Below, piece by piece: positions 1 through 8,099 of a stretch of 64,000 nucleotides of DNA; within the stretch, counting starts at the first letter, position 1; each line of letters starts with the position of its first letter. Source of the stretch: Methanocaldococcus lauensis (GTDB lineage Archaea > AGJL01 > Methanococci > Methanococcales > Methanocaldococcaceae). The stretch covers positions 1 through 64,000 of the forward strand of contig LR792634.1 in the NCBI GenBank assembly GCA_902827205.1. Direction: 5' to 3'. The notes under the pieces are model-generated. The model saw only the letters and a program-made list of their open reading frames with translations. It did no database searches and was not told where the DNA came from. A program made the position numbers and the translations under genes.

Positions 1-1
1 T

Positions 2-682
2 TATGTTATTGTTAGAGAAAATACTGAAGGGCTTTATAAGGGAATTGAGGCAGAGATAGATGAAGGAATAACAACTGCTACAAGAGTTATAACTGAAAAG
101 GCTTGCGAGAGAATATTTAGATTTGCCTTTAATTTAGCAAGGGAAAGGAAAAAAATGGGTAAAGAAGGAAAAGTAACCTGTGCCCATAAAGCAAATGTTT
201 TAAAAATAACTGATGGTTTATTTAAGAGAGTATTTTACAAAGTATTTGAGGAATATAAAGATATAAAAGCAGAAGATTATTATATAGACGCAATGAACAT
301 GTATATAATTACTAAACCACAGACCTTTGATGTTGTAGTAACATCCAATTTATTTGGAGATATTCTCTCAGATGGAGCGGCTGGAACTGTTGGAGGTTTA
401 GGTTTAGCCCCTTCTGCTAATATTGGAGATGAACACGGATTATTTGAGCCAGTTCATGGTTCAGCCCCAGATATAGCTGGAAAGAAAATAGCAAATCCTA
501 CTGCTACAATATTAAGTGCTGTGTTGATGCTTAGATACTTAGGAGAGTATGAAGCGGCTGATAGAATAGAGAGAGCATTAGAAGAAGTTTTAGCGTTAGG
601 TTTAACAACACCTGACTTAGGAGGGAATTTAAACACTTTTGAAATGGCAGAGGAAGTTGCTAAGAGAGTTAGAGAAGAATAA
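2..682 (+). CDS. leuB: 3-isopropylmalate dehydrogenase (5' end outside window)
   Basis: This is the C-terminal two thirds of an NAD-dependent beta-decarboxylating dehydrogenase that oxidises 3-isopropylmalate in leucine synthesis. The reading frame is open from base 2 and lacks a start. Visible motifs are RENTEGLYKG at the left edge (substrate-binding loop), the Lys in KANVLK, the metal/substrate stretch DAMNMYIITKPQTFDVVVTSNLFGDILSD, and the adenosine-binding HGSAPDIAGKKIANP. The methanogen paralogue AksF (homoisocitrate dehydrogenase) shares these motifs. I prefer LeuB because the C-terminal half is nearly identical to my memory of M. jannaschii MJ0720, which also lies beside the ABCE1 gene. 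Confidence 0.9.
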   Translation, partial: YVIVRENTEGLYKGIEAEIDEGITTATRVITEKACERIFRFAFNLARERKKMGKEGKVTCAHKANVLKITDGLFKRVFYKVFEEYKDIKAEDYYIDAMNMYIITKPQTFDVVVTSNLFGDILSDGAAGTVGGLGLAPSANIGDEHGLFEPVHGSAPDIAGKKIANPTATILSAVLMLRYLGEYEAADRIERALEEVLALGLTTPDLGGNLNTFEMAEEVAKRVREE

Positions 683-696
683 TACTCTATAATAAT

Positions 697-728
697 ACTC
701 TATTTTGTTTTTATATTCTATTTTTTTC
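697..728 (+). terminator. T-rich termination tract after leuB
   Basis: Runs of T (TTTTGTTTTTATATTC then TTTTTTTCT) start about 15 bases after the leuB stop. Oligo-T tracts on the coding strand are the usual archaeal intrinsic termination signal. There is no hairpin. Confidence 0.45.
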
Positions 729-768
729 TAACATTAAATTTTTAAAATAAACAAAATATGAAATTTAA

Positions 769-789
769 AATCTAATTTAAATTTAGATT
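769..789 (+). promoter_or_regulatory. Palindromic promoter element upstream of ABCE1
   Basis: AATCTAA (769-775) and TTAGATT (783-789) form perfect inverted arms around TTTAAAT, a TATA-like core. It lies about 28 bases before the ABCE1 start, so the message would have a very short leader. The symmetry may simply reflect AT-richness, but arms flanking a TATA core could be an operator. Confidence 0.35.
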
Positions 790-816
790 AAAATTGTCTC
801 TTATGGAGGTGGTTTT

Positions 817-2583
817 ATGAGATTGGCTATTATTGACTATGATAGATGTCAGCCAAAAAAATGCTCTATGGAGTGTATTAAATACTGTCCAGGAGTTAGA
901 ATGGGAGAGAAAACAATAGTTATTGATGAAAATACTGGAAAGCCAATTATATCAGAAGTTTTATGTTCTGGTTGTGGAATATGCGTTAAGAGATGTCCAT
1001 TTAAAGCAATATCTATCATAGGATTGCCAGAAGAGTTAAGTGAGGATAAAATAGTTCATTCCTATGGGCAAAATAGATTTAAGTTGTTTGGTTTAGTTGT
1101 GCCAAGAGATGGAGTAGTTGGAATTATTGGTCAAAATGGAATTGGTAAATCTACAGTTTTAAGAATATTGGCAGGAGAATTAATTCCAAACTTAGGGAGA
1201 GATGACAAAGAGCCGAATTATGATGATGTTATCAAGTATTTTAGAGGTTCTGAATTGCAGGAATATTTTGTGAAGTTGAAAAATAAAGAAATAAAGGCAA
1301 TACATAAAGTTCAATATGTTGATATTTTACCAAAAGTTGTTAAAGGAAAAGTTGGAGAGTTGTTAAAGAAAATAGATGAAAGAGGAAAATATAATGAAGT
1401 TGTTGAAAAGTTAGAATTAAAAAATATCTTAGATAGGGAATTACATCAATTGTCAGGGGGAGAATTGCAAAGAGTTGCTATAGCCGCTGCATATTTAAGA
1501 AAGGGAGACATATATTTCTTTGACGAACCTTCTTCTTGGTTAGATATTAGGCAGAGATTCAATGCCGCGAGATTAATAAGGGAGTTAAATAAGGTTGTTG
1601 TAGTAGAACACGACCTAATAGTTTTGGATTATTTATCTGACTATATACATATAATGTATGGGGTTCCTTCAGCATATGGTATTGTTTCACTACCTAAGAG
1701 CGTTAGAGTAGGAATAAATGAATATCTATATGGTGAGTTAAGAGAGGAAAATATAAAGTTTAGAAAGGAGCCAATAATATTTGAAAAAAGACCAGTTATT
1801 GATTATAAAAACAGACCTGTATTATTAACATATTCACCAATGAAAAAAACCTTAGGTAGTTTTAAATTAGAAGTTAGTGGTGGAACTATATACAAAGGAG
1901 AAGTTATTGGAATTTTAGGGCCCAATGGTATTGGAAAGACAACATTTATTAAATTGTTGGCAGGAGTCATTAAACCAGATGAGGGAGAGGTTACTAAAGA
2001 AAGTGAAATTAAAGTATCTTACAAGCCACAGTATATAAGTCCAGATTATGATGGAACTGTTGAAGATTTATTAAGTTCAATAATTAATATTCACACTTCC
2101 TACTATAAATCAGAGATTATTAATCCTTTACAATTAGAAAAATTATTGGATAGGAATGTTAAAGAGTTATCTGGTGGTGAGTTACAGAGAGTGGCAATAG
2201 CGGCGTGTTTAAGTAGAGAAGCAGATATTTATTTATTAGATGAGCCTTCAGCATTCTTAGATGTTGAGCAGAGGTTAGTAGTTTCAAAGGTTATTAGAAG
2301 AATGGCAGATGAGAAAGAGGCAGGAATGTTTATTGTCGATCACGATATGTTATTCCAAGATTATATTTCAGATAGGTTTATCGTATTTAGTGGTGAGCCA
2401 GGAATATACGGAATTGGAAGTAGTCCAATGAATAAGAGGGAGGGAGCAAATAAATTCTTAAAAGAAATGCAAATTACATTTAGAAGAGACCCAGAAACTG
2501 GAAGACCAAGAGCTAATAAAGAAGGTAGCCAAAGAGATATTTTACAAAAAGAAAAAGGAGAGTATTACTATTTGGATGAATAA
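817..2583 (+). CDS. abcE1: Ribosome recycling ATPase ABCE1 (RNase L inhibitor homologue)
   Basis: A soluble twin-cassette ATPase that splits 70S ribosomes into subunits after termination. The N-terminal 70 residues form a double 4Fe-4S ferredoxin domain (CQPKKCSMECIKYCP and CSGCGICVKRCP). The first ATPase has Walker A GQNGIGKST near residue 105, signature LSGGELQRVAIA and Walker B IYFFDEPSSWLD. The second has GPNGIGKTT near 370, LSGGELQRVAIA and IYLLDEPSAFLD. Length 588 aa is standard. The ATG follows a strong GGAGGT site at 805-810. All catalytic and cluster-binding motifs are intact. The gene ends 3 bases from the 3' end of the convergent RNA at 2587-2781. Confidence 0.97.
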   Translation: MRLAIIDYDRCQPKKCSMECIKYCPGVRMGEKTIVIDENTGKPIISEVLCSGCGICVKRCPFKAISIIGLPEELSEDKIVHSYGQNRFKLFGLVVPRDGVVGIIGQNGIGKSTVLRILAGELIPNLGRDDKEPNYDDVIKYFRGSELQEYFVKLKNKEIKAIHKVQYVDILPKVVKGKVGELLKKIDERGKYNEVVEKLELKNILDRELHQLSGGELQRVAIAAAYLRKGDIYFFDEPSSWLDIRQRFNAARLIRELNKVVVVEHDLIVLDYLSDYIHIMYGVPSAYGIVSLPKSVRVGINEYLYGELREENIKFRKEPIIFEKRPVIDYKNRPVLLTYSPMKKTLGSFKLEVSGGTIYKGEVIGILGPNGIGKTTFIKLLAGVIKPDEGEVTKESEIKVSYKPQYISPDYDGTVEDLLSSIINIHTSYYKSEIINPLQLEKLLDRNVKELSGGELQRVAIAACLSREADIYLLDEPSAFLDVEQRLVVSKVIRRMADEKEAGMFIVDHDMLFQDYISDRFIVFSGEPGIYGIGSSPMNKREGANKFLKEMQITFRRDPETGRPRANKEGSQRDILQKEKGEYYYLDE

Positions 2584-2586
2584 CAT

Positions 2587-2781
2587 AAGGAAATACCTTC
2601 TATGGTTGAGGATACCGTTCTGGTTCTCCGCTACAAATGGAACAAATCGTAGCGGAGAGCCTTCCAGCCTCCTAACTTCATTGGCTGGCAATCGGGATTT
2701 AAAAGAAACCACATCTTCAGCTTACCCATTCGGGCTTAGTTTCCTCCACATATCTGGACTGCCGTGTTATAATATATCCTT
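2587..2781 (-). ncRNA. GC-rich structured RNA, family unassigned
   Basis: This stretch is far richer in G+C than its flanks, the classic sign of an RNA gene in an AT-rich hyperthermophile. Read on the minus strand, the ends pair: AAGGATATA (2781-2773) with TATTTCCTT (2595-2587), 8 of 9 pairs. A second long-range helix joins TATGTGGAGGA with TCCTCAACCATA (one mismatch, one bulge). Inside are three hairpins: GAAAC/GTTTC enclosing CCC-GAAT-GGG, CCAGCC/GGCTGG, and a 13-bp stem GGCTCTCCGCTAC/GTAGCGGAGAACC (one G-U). A TATA box (TCTATAAAA, 2813-2805) sits about 25 bases before the predicted 5' end. A 77-codon frame on the plus strand is not a believable protein. It resembles RNase P in GGAGGAAA and AGAAC but lacks the P3/P4 layout. 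Confidence 0.6.
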
Positions 2782-2850
2782 ATTTAAATTTTTGGATAGT
2801 GTTTTATAGAAACAAAAGTATAGATTTGTTTTGTATGTTCTATTTAATTT

Positions 2851-2887
2851 AAGGAAACTGCCCGAATTGTGTTTTACAATAGTTTCA
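2851..2887 (+). other. Hairpin echoing a motif of the neighbouring RNA
   Basis: GAAACT (2854-2859) pairs with AGTTTC (2881-2886), and ATTGT (2866-2870) with ACAAT (2876-2880), leaving GCCCGA bulged. The sequence GGAAACT-GCCCGAAT repeats, in inverted orientation, the GGAAACTAAGCCCGAAT of the RNA at 2587-2781. It could be a partial inverted copy or a separate small RNA element. Confidence 0.35.
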
Positions 2888-3047
2888 CATAGTATTTTTA
2901 TATGTTTAAAGAAAAATTACAGAAATTAGGAAGATATTAAAATAATGAAACAATTATAAAAATCTATATATCCATATATTTATTTATATTGTTATATAAA
3001 TATATAATGTATTAACAAATAAAAAACAAATAAAATAAGATAAATAA

Positions 3048-3122
3048 TGCTCCGGCCGGGATTTGAACCCGGGTCGCGGGCTCGAAAGGCCCGCATGATT
3101 GGCCGGACTACACCACCGGAGC
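3048..3122 (-). tRNA. tRNA-Glu (UUC)
   Basis: Minus-strand cloverleaf of 75 nt. Acceptor GCTCCGG pairs with CCGGAGC, discriminator A. The anticodon stem GGGCC/GGCCC-type arm encloses loop CTTTCGA with anticodon TTC. The T-arm contains GGGTTCAAATCCC. The CCA end is not encoded. It lies downstream of tRNA-Arg on the same strand with 20 bases between them, so both are probably made from the promoter at 3273-3287. Confidence 0.95.
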
Positions 3123-3141
3123 ACATTATAATTAAAAAAAA

Positions 3142-3219
3142 TGGCGGACCCGGGGGGATTTGAACCCCCGACCCCCGGCTTAGAAGGCCGGTGCCCTATC
3201 CAGGCTAGGCTACGGGTCC
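3142..3219 (-). tRNA. tRNA-Arg (UCU), CCA encoded
   Basis: Minus-strand cloverleaf with acceptor GGACCCG/CGGGTCC, discriminator G and an encoded CCA (3142-3144). The anticodon stem CCGGC/GCCGG encloses CTTCTAA, anticodon TCT. The T-arm is GGGGGTTCAAATCCCCC. First gene of a two-tRNA transcript followed by tRNA-Glu. Confidence 0.95.
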
Positions 3220-3272
3220 TCTTAATCTTTTAAATCTATTAAGTGAGCATTTCTTACAATAGAAATTTCTAC

Positions 3273-3287
3273 TATATATACTTTTCG
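3273..3287 (-). promoter_or_regulatory. BRE/TATA promoter for tRNA-Arg and tRNA-Glu
   Basis: On the minus strand CGAAAAGTATATATA combines a purine-rich BRE with a TATATATA box about 55 bases before the tRNA-Arg 5' end. The same 15 bases occur before tRNA-Leu (40938-40953), which supports function. Confidence 0.75.
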
Positions 3288-3351
3288 TTTCATTATTAAT
3301 AACAAAAATTAATTAAGACGAAGTTAAAATAGATAAAGGAATCTATCTAAT

Positions 3352-3759
3352 TTACAACTCTTTATTATTTTTAAACCATTTTGGACACTCAACTATCTTA
3401 TAACCTCCAAAAGGACCTGATTTACTCTCTATTTTAAATCCAAGTGTTTTTAAATCTTTTATTCTGTTATGGACTGCTACTCTACTCTTTCTATCAATGT
3501 AGTTTTTTAAAAATTCACCTGATACAAAATCTGAGTTCTTAGCGAATATTCTATTCTTTTCTAATATTTTTTTAGCCTCTTCTGTACCATATTTCTTAGA
3601 TAAGTTTTTAAATATTTCATTAACTCCCATAAGAATATTTAAAAGAATAAAATGCCCTATATCTAACTTTATATTATTTTCATAAGCCTTTTTTAAAAAT
3701 TCCCAAAAGTCGTAATCTTTTCTATTTACAATTTTTTTTAACTCTTCTTCTATATTCAT
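3352..3759 (-). CDS. Small winged-helix-like protein, function unknown
   Basis: I do not recognise the family. The 135-aa product is soluble and basic. Residues about 90-125 (SRVAVHNRIKDLKTLGFKIESKSGPFGGYKIV) look like the recognition helix and wing of a BirA/HTH_11-type winged helix. The N-terminal part is alpha-helical. Its ATG overlaps the TGA of the upstream CBS-domain gene by 4 bases (ATGA), so the two are translationally coupled and may form a ligand-sensor plus DNA-binding pair. That role is inference. Confidence 0.7.
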   Translation of the reverse strand: MNIEEELKKIVNRKDYDFWEFLKKAYENNIKLDIGHFILLNILMGVNEIFKNLSKKYGTEEAKKILEKNRIFAKNSDFVSGEFLKNYIDRKSRVAVHNRIKDLKTLGFKIESKSGPFGGYKIVECPKWFKNNKEL

Positions 3760-4400
3760 CTACCTCCCCTGATCTTTGCCAATCTTCTCGCTAATGCAAC
3801 CATTCCTATTTCAATAAGACCTACAAAGAATTTTTCCAAACCTCCACAAGCCCATATTGCCTTTCCAAAAGTAGTTTTTTTAATTCTCTCTTCATACTCT
3901 TTTGGCGTTATATCCTCTCCAGTCATTCTTTTTGTTACAACTGCTGCTGCTTCCATCAGCTCTTCCCAGCTGATATCTCCAATATGATTGTGTAATTCCT
4001 TAAATATCTTATATACTGGAATTTCATATAACTTAGCTAAGGTTTTAACAACATCACAGTTTCTAACCATCCCCACAACTCTACCATCTCTTGTTAAAAC
4101 TGGAATACTAACAACCTTATATTTAACGAATTTTAAAACCACATCTCTTGCCTCATCATCTTCATAAACAGTAATAACTTCTTCTTTATTACGCATAAAC
4201 TCAGTTATTGGTTTTTTGAAATCTTTCTCTGAAATCCCTAACAACTCCAAAGCAGTTATCCAACCCACTAATTTATCTTCTTTATCAACTATAGGAGCAG
4301 AAAATCTCATTTTCTTTTTTAATAAGTTTATAGCATCTTCAACAGTCTCATCTATATATACTTTAGCAAAATTCTTGTCCATTAAATCTCTAACTTTCAT
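3756..4400 (-). CDS. CBS-domain protein
   Basis: A 214-aa protein with two CBS repeats: residues 1-60 (VRDLMDKNFAKVYIDETVEDAINLL to VGWITALELLG) and 65-125 (ITEFMRNKEEVITVYEDDEARDVV to VVGMVRNCDVV). An 85-residue helical tail of unknown fold follows. CBS pairs bind adenosyl ligands such as AMP, ATP or SAM. The gene lies downstream of the homoaconitase large subunit on the same strand, about 80 bases away, and overlaps the small winged-helix-like gene by 4 bases. I recall a CBS gene next to aksD in M. jannaschii too (MJ1004 beside MJ1003), which would suggest conserved linkage. Confidence 0.85.
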   Translation of the reverse strand: MKVRDLMDKNFAKVYIDETVEDAINLLKKKMRFSAPIVDKEDKLVGWITALELLGISEKDFKKPITEFMRNKEEVITVYEDDEARDVVLKFVKYKVVSIPVLTRDGRVVGMVRNCDVVKTLAKLYEIPVYKIFKELHNHIGDISWEELMEAAAVVTKRMTGEDITPKEYEERIKKTTFGKAIWACGGLEKFFVGLIEIGMVALARRLAKIRGGR

Positions 4401-4480
4401 AGTATCACGGAAAAATTTATAAAAATAATTATAGCATTTGAACTTTTTATCTTTTTATCTTTATCTTTTTAAAATTAATT

Positions 4481-5749
4481 TTAACTGAAATCTAATTTAT
4501 TTGTAATATATCCTTTAATTGCACTTATTGCAGCAACTTTTGGTGATGCCAAATAAATATAGCTATTTATATGTCCCATTCTTCCTCTAAAATTCCTATT
4601 TGTCGTTGATAAACAAACTTCCTCCTCAGCTAAAACCCCCTGATGAGCCCCTAAGCAAGGACCACAACCTGGAGGACAAATCATTGCCCCAGCTTTAACA
4701 AATATATTAATAAGCCCCTCTTTTAACGCTTGCATAAAAACCTTTTTTGATGCAGGAATGATAATTAATTTAACATCTTTATGAACCTCTCTACCCTTTA
4801 AGTATTTAGCCGCTTCCCTTAAATCACTCAATCTTCCATTTGTACAACTACCTATAAAAACTTGATCAATTTCAATTCCTTCAACTTCACTAACTGGCTT
4901 TACATTATCTGGATGGTGTGGAACTGCTATTTGCTCTTCCATATCTGTTATATCAATCTCAATTTCTTTATAATAACTCTCCTCTTCCCTATTTACTGTT
5001 ATCCTTTCTTTTTTTAATTTTGCAATTTCTTCATCACCTAAATTCCTCTCTTTCTTTAAATAGTTGTAAGTTATTTCATCTGCCTCTATAACTCCTGTTT
5101 TTCCTCCCATTTCTATTGCCATATTACATAATGTTAATCTCCCATCCATATCCATATTTTTTACTACTTCTCCACCATATTCAATAGCCATGTATGTAGC
5201 TCCTCTCCTACCTATCTCTTTACAAACCCTTAAAACAATATCTTTAGCAGAAATATTTTCATTTTTTCCAACAATATCAACCCTAATAGTTTTTGGCACT
5301 TTAATCCATGTTTCCCCTGTTGCATAAATATAAGCCATGTCTGTGGCTCCAAAGCCTGTGGCAAAAGCTCCAAAAGCTCCGTGAGTGCATGTATGACTGT
5401 CTCCACCAGCTACAAACATATTAGGAAGGACATAATTTTCAGCCAAGATTTGATGACAAATACCTTCCCCTCCTTTATGGAACTTTTTTATGCCAAATCT
5501 CTTAACGAACTCTAAAGCCAATTTTTGCATTTCAGCAGCTTTAACTGTATTTGCTGGAACATTGTGGTCGAAGGCAACAACTATTTTATCTGGATTCCAA
5601 ACACTATCGCTCATCTCTTTTAAAGCTTTATAAGCTAATGGAGTAGTTCCATCATGAGTCATTGCCAAATCAACTTCAACCTCTATGCTATCTCCTTCAT
5701 AGACATTATAACCAACTTTTTTTGATAATATCTTCTCCACTAATGTCAA
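4481..5749 (-). CDS. aksD: Homoaconitase large subunit (coenzyme B synthesis)
   Basis: A 422-aa 4Fe-4S (de)hydratase of the LeuC/AksD family, which isomerises homocitrate and its longer homologues in the 2-oxosuberate pathway to coenzyme B. Visible are GGDSHTCTHGAFGAFATG, the cluster cysteine in IGSCTNGRL and the pair in CPPGCGPCLG. The N-terminal sequence (LAMTHDGTTPLAYKAL, FDHNVPANTVKAAE) matches my memory of MJ1003 rather than the LeuC MJ0499, so I call AksD. The start is TTG at 5749, four bases after GGTGA; there is no suitable ATG. The small subunit is not in the window. Confidence 0.88.
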   Translation of the reverse strand: MTLVEKILSKKVGYNVYEGDSIEVEVDLAMTHDGTTPLAYKALKEMSDSVWNPDKIVVAFDHNVPANTVKAAEMQKLALEFVKRFGIKKFHKGGEGICHQILAENYVLPNMFVAGGDSHTCTHGAFGAFATGFGATDMAYIYATGETWIKVPKTIRVDIVGKNENISAKDIVLRVCKEIGRRGATYMAIEYGGEVVKNMDMDGRLTLCNMAIEMGGKTGVIEADEITYNYLKKERNLGDEEIAKLKKERITVNREEESYYKEIEIDITDMEEQIAVPHHPDNVKPVSEVEGIEIDQVFIGSCTNGRLSDLREAAKYLKGREVHKDVKLIIIPASKKVFMQALKEGLINIFVKAGAMICPPGCGPCLGAHQGVLAEEEVCLSTTNRNFRGRMGHINSYIYLASPKVAAISAIKGYITNKLDFS

Positions 5750-5783
5750 TTTATCACCTACCTTAAATTATATAGTAATTATA

Positions 5784-6497
5784 TTATTTCTTATTTTGAT
5801 TTGAGCAATTTCCACAAAAAATACAGGGTTTTATATATCCCGCTAAAAAATCTAATGCATCACTAATTTTTTTATGAAATGACTTTGGAAATTTATATAT
5901 GAAATAGCCGTATATGATTCCAGTAATTATATCAACTATCCAATGCATTCCTAAAATTAAAGTTGATATAGGGATTAGTATAGCCAATGTAAAGTAAATA
6001 TAATTTAAATATGTCTCATCTTTGAAATGTAATGCCAATAGAAATGAATATGCCGTATGTAATGAGGGAATTTCATAAGTTGGTTTTGTAAATATCCAAA
6101 AGTAATGCATATCTACCAAATCTTTAGCAACATTTACTTGAAACGGTGATTTAACAACAAAAATAGAATATATTATTCCTGCAAACAACCAACCAAGTGC
6201 TAAATCAATTAAAATAATATCACTTTTTAAAAAATCTTTTTTTATAAATAAATAGTATGCGATACCTCCAACAATCATAAGAGAAAATCCATATAAATAT
6301 ATTATTTTAAAAAATTCAATAACAACTGTTGGAAGTGATTGAAGAATTAAGTAAAAATCTTTGTTACATAAAGGGAGAGTCATTAATAAAGTAGTTCCAT
6401 CTATTGGCTTTAATATTTGTGAATACCACATTAAGCCACCCCACATAATATAGGCAATTGGATATACTGCCAATCTAACTACAATCCTTCTATCCAC
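5784..6497 (-). CDS. PAP2-family membrane phosphatase/phosphotransferase
   Basis: A 237-aa polytopic protein with five or six hydrophobic segments. The PAP2_3-type active-site signatures are present: PSLHTAYS near residue 150 and GMHWIVDIITG near 190, which give the two catalytic His and the Asp of the acid-phosphatase mechanism. Relatives act on polyprenyl or lipid phosphates and phosphoinositol lipids; the substrate here cannot be read from sequence. The hydrophilic tail CIFCGNCSNQNKK contains three Cys, perhaps a metal site. I chose GTG 6497, spaced correctly from GGTGAT, over an in-frame TTG that lies inside that site. Confidence 0.75.
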   Translation of the reverse strand: MDRRIVVRLAVYPIAYIMWGGLMWYSQILKPIDGTTLLMTLPLCNKDFYLILQSLPTVVIEFFKIIYLYGFSLMIVGGIAYYLFIKKDFLKSDIILIDLALGWLFAGIIYSIFVVKSPFQVNVAKDLVDMHYFWIFTKPTYEIPSLHTAYSFLLALHFKDETYLNYIYFTLAILIPISTLILGMHWIVDIITGIIYGYFIYKFPKSFHKKISDALDFLAGYIKPCIFCGNCSNQNKK

Positions 6498-6543
6498 AAA
6501 TATCACCAAAGAGTTTTTAAATACAATAAATTAAGGTGAGATT

Positions 6544-8040
6544 ATTAAATTTTTAGAAGGAATAGTTGATTTCCTACAAAAAAATGTAAAAACAATATTT
6601 TCCTATCCCGGAGAGCAGATACTTCCACTTTATAATGAGATAGAAAATAGTAGTATAAAAAATATTATGGCTAAAGATGAGAGAGGAGCTGGCTTTATGG
6701 CTGATGGTTATGCAAGAATAACTAACTATATAGGAGTTTGCTTAGTAACTGCCGGACCAGGAAGCACAAATTTAACTACTCCTATAGCTAATGCTTACAA
6801 AGATAACTCCTCAGTATTAGCCATAACTGGAAGATGCGAAAGAAAATATATTAGTAAAAATTACTTCCAAGAGATTAATATGGATTTTTTAAATTTTTAC
6901 AAAGGGTATTTTATTAACAACGCTGATATAAATTCTATTGTTTCAGCAGTTAGAGATTGTCTATACAACAAAAAGCCAGTTCAGATAAATATTCCCTCTG
7001 ATGTATATAAAGATAAAGTTGATGAAAATGATTTATATAACAATAATATATATTATAATAATGATAATAAAATAAACATTGATGAAATCGTTGATAAAAT
7101 AAACTTTATATTATTTAATGCTAAAAAACCACTTTTTTTAATTGGGCAAGGGATTTATGGAAATTTAAGTTATAATGAAATGCTAAAAATATCCAAAATT
7201 TTGGAAAAATTAGATTGTCCAATATCTACAACATTTCCAAGTAGAGGAGTTATTGATGAAAATTTAAATAACTGTGTGGGTTTAGTTGGTAGAAGAGGAG
7301 ATATAAAATCTTTATTGGAGGCAGATAAGATAATAAATGTTGGCTCGTCACTTTCATACAATACATATGTTGAAAGTGTTAGGGAAAAACTTTTAAAGAA
7401 AACTGTAAATATAAACCTAAAACCAAAAAGCATTAAAGAGTTAAAAGAATTTTTTGAAAATTTAGAGATAGATAACAAAAATTGGTTTTACAATGATAAA
7501 AAAAACAAATTCTCTCTTAATGGTGATTATTCAACTAAAATAAATGAAATAATTGAAAGTATTCCAAAAGATTCTATAATAGTTACAGACGCTGGAAAAC
7601 ATACAGTATTTACTTGCCTATTAAAAAAATGCGTTGTTCCAAGAAATATTATTTCCTCTCATTCCTTTGGATCTATGGGCTTTGGTTTGCCAGCATCTAT
7701 AGGAGTTAAATTTGGATGTATTGACTTTAATATTGATAGAGAGGTTGTATTAATCAGTGGGGATGGTGGCTTTTTAATGAATATTGAAGAATTACAGGTA
7801 GTTTCTGAACATAATTTAAAAATTTTAATGGTTGTAATGAAAAATAATAAATTGGCTGAATTTTGCAAAATAAAAAATCCTAACTTTAATAAATTGGCTG
7901 AAGCCTTTGAAATAGATAACTGCTACATAGAAAAAGTTGATGAGATTAGTTCAACAATTAAAGAGTTTTTAAAGAAAGATAAGCCATTATTAATGGTTAT
8001 TGAGACAGAGGATGAAAAACTACCTAACCCAAATAGGTAA
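6544..8040 (+). CDS. Thiamine-diphosphate enzyme, acetolactate-synthase-like
   Basis: Homologous to the large subunit of acetolactate synthase and other ThDP decarboxylases. The catalytic Glu region is KDERGAGFMADGYAR and the ThDP/Mg site is GDGGFLMNIEELQVVSEHN with MKNN. At about 498 aa it is shorter than true AHAS (550-590) and resembles the IlvB paralogue MJ0663 (494 aa from memory). The first ATG (6667) would cut off the conserved FSYPGEQILPLYNEIE strand. The frame stays open upstream to a TAA at 6532, and the only site at the right distance from the GGTGA at 6535-6539 is ATT at 6544, giving (M)KFLEGIVDFLQ. So the start looks like AUU or a mutated ATG. Substrate unknown. Confidence 0.8.
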   Translation: MKFLEGIVDFLQKNVKTIFSYPGEQILPLYNEIENSSIKNIMAKDERGAGFMADGYARITNYIGVCLVTAGPGSTNLTTPIANAYKDNSSVLAITGRCERKYISKNYFQEINMDFLNFYKGYFINNADINSIVSAVRDCLYNKKPVQINIPSDVYKDKVDENDLYNNNIYYNNDNKINIDEIVDKINFILFNAKKPLFLIGQGIYGNLSYNEMLKISKILEKLDCPISTTFPSRGVIDENLNNCVGLVGRRGDIKSLLEADKIINVGSSLSYNTYVESVREKLLKKTVNINLKPKSIKELKEFFENLEIDNKNWFYNDKKNKFSLNGDYSTKINEIIESIPKDSIIVTDAGKHTVFTCLLKKCVVPRNIISSHSFGSMGFGLPASIGVKFGCIDFNIDREVVLISGDGGFLMNIEELQVVSEHNLKILMVVMKNNKLAEFCKIKNPNFNKLAEAFEIDNCYIEKVDEISSTIKEFLKKDKPLLMVIETEDEKLPNPNR

Positions 8041-8099
8041 ATATTTAAAATTATTAATTGATTGGATAATTTAAATTACTAAATTAATGGAGGGATACT

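Noticed and set aside
2587-2781. RNase P RNA
   Set aside because: GGAGGAAA and AGAAC fragments recall conserved regions, but no P3 hairpin precedes the first, the P4 strands are not complementary and the length is below that of known euryarchaeal RNase P RNAs. Kept as unassigned RNA.
2576-2809. 77-codon plus-strand frame after ABCE1
   Set aside because: It overlaps the GC-rich, highly structured RNA gene, has no ribosome site and gives a low-complexity, non-family peptide; openness follows from GC-rich RNA stems.
7170-7868. Antisense frames of 60-100 codons opposite real genes (here and throughout)
   Set aside because: They lie wholly inside well-supported genes on the other strand or frame, without ribosome sites or family resemblance.
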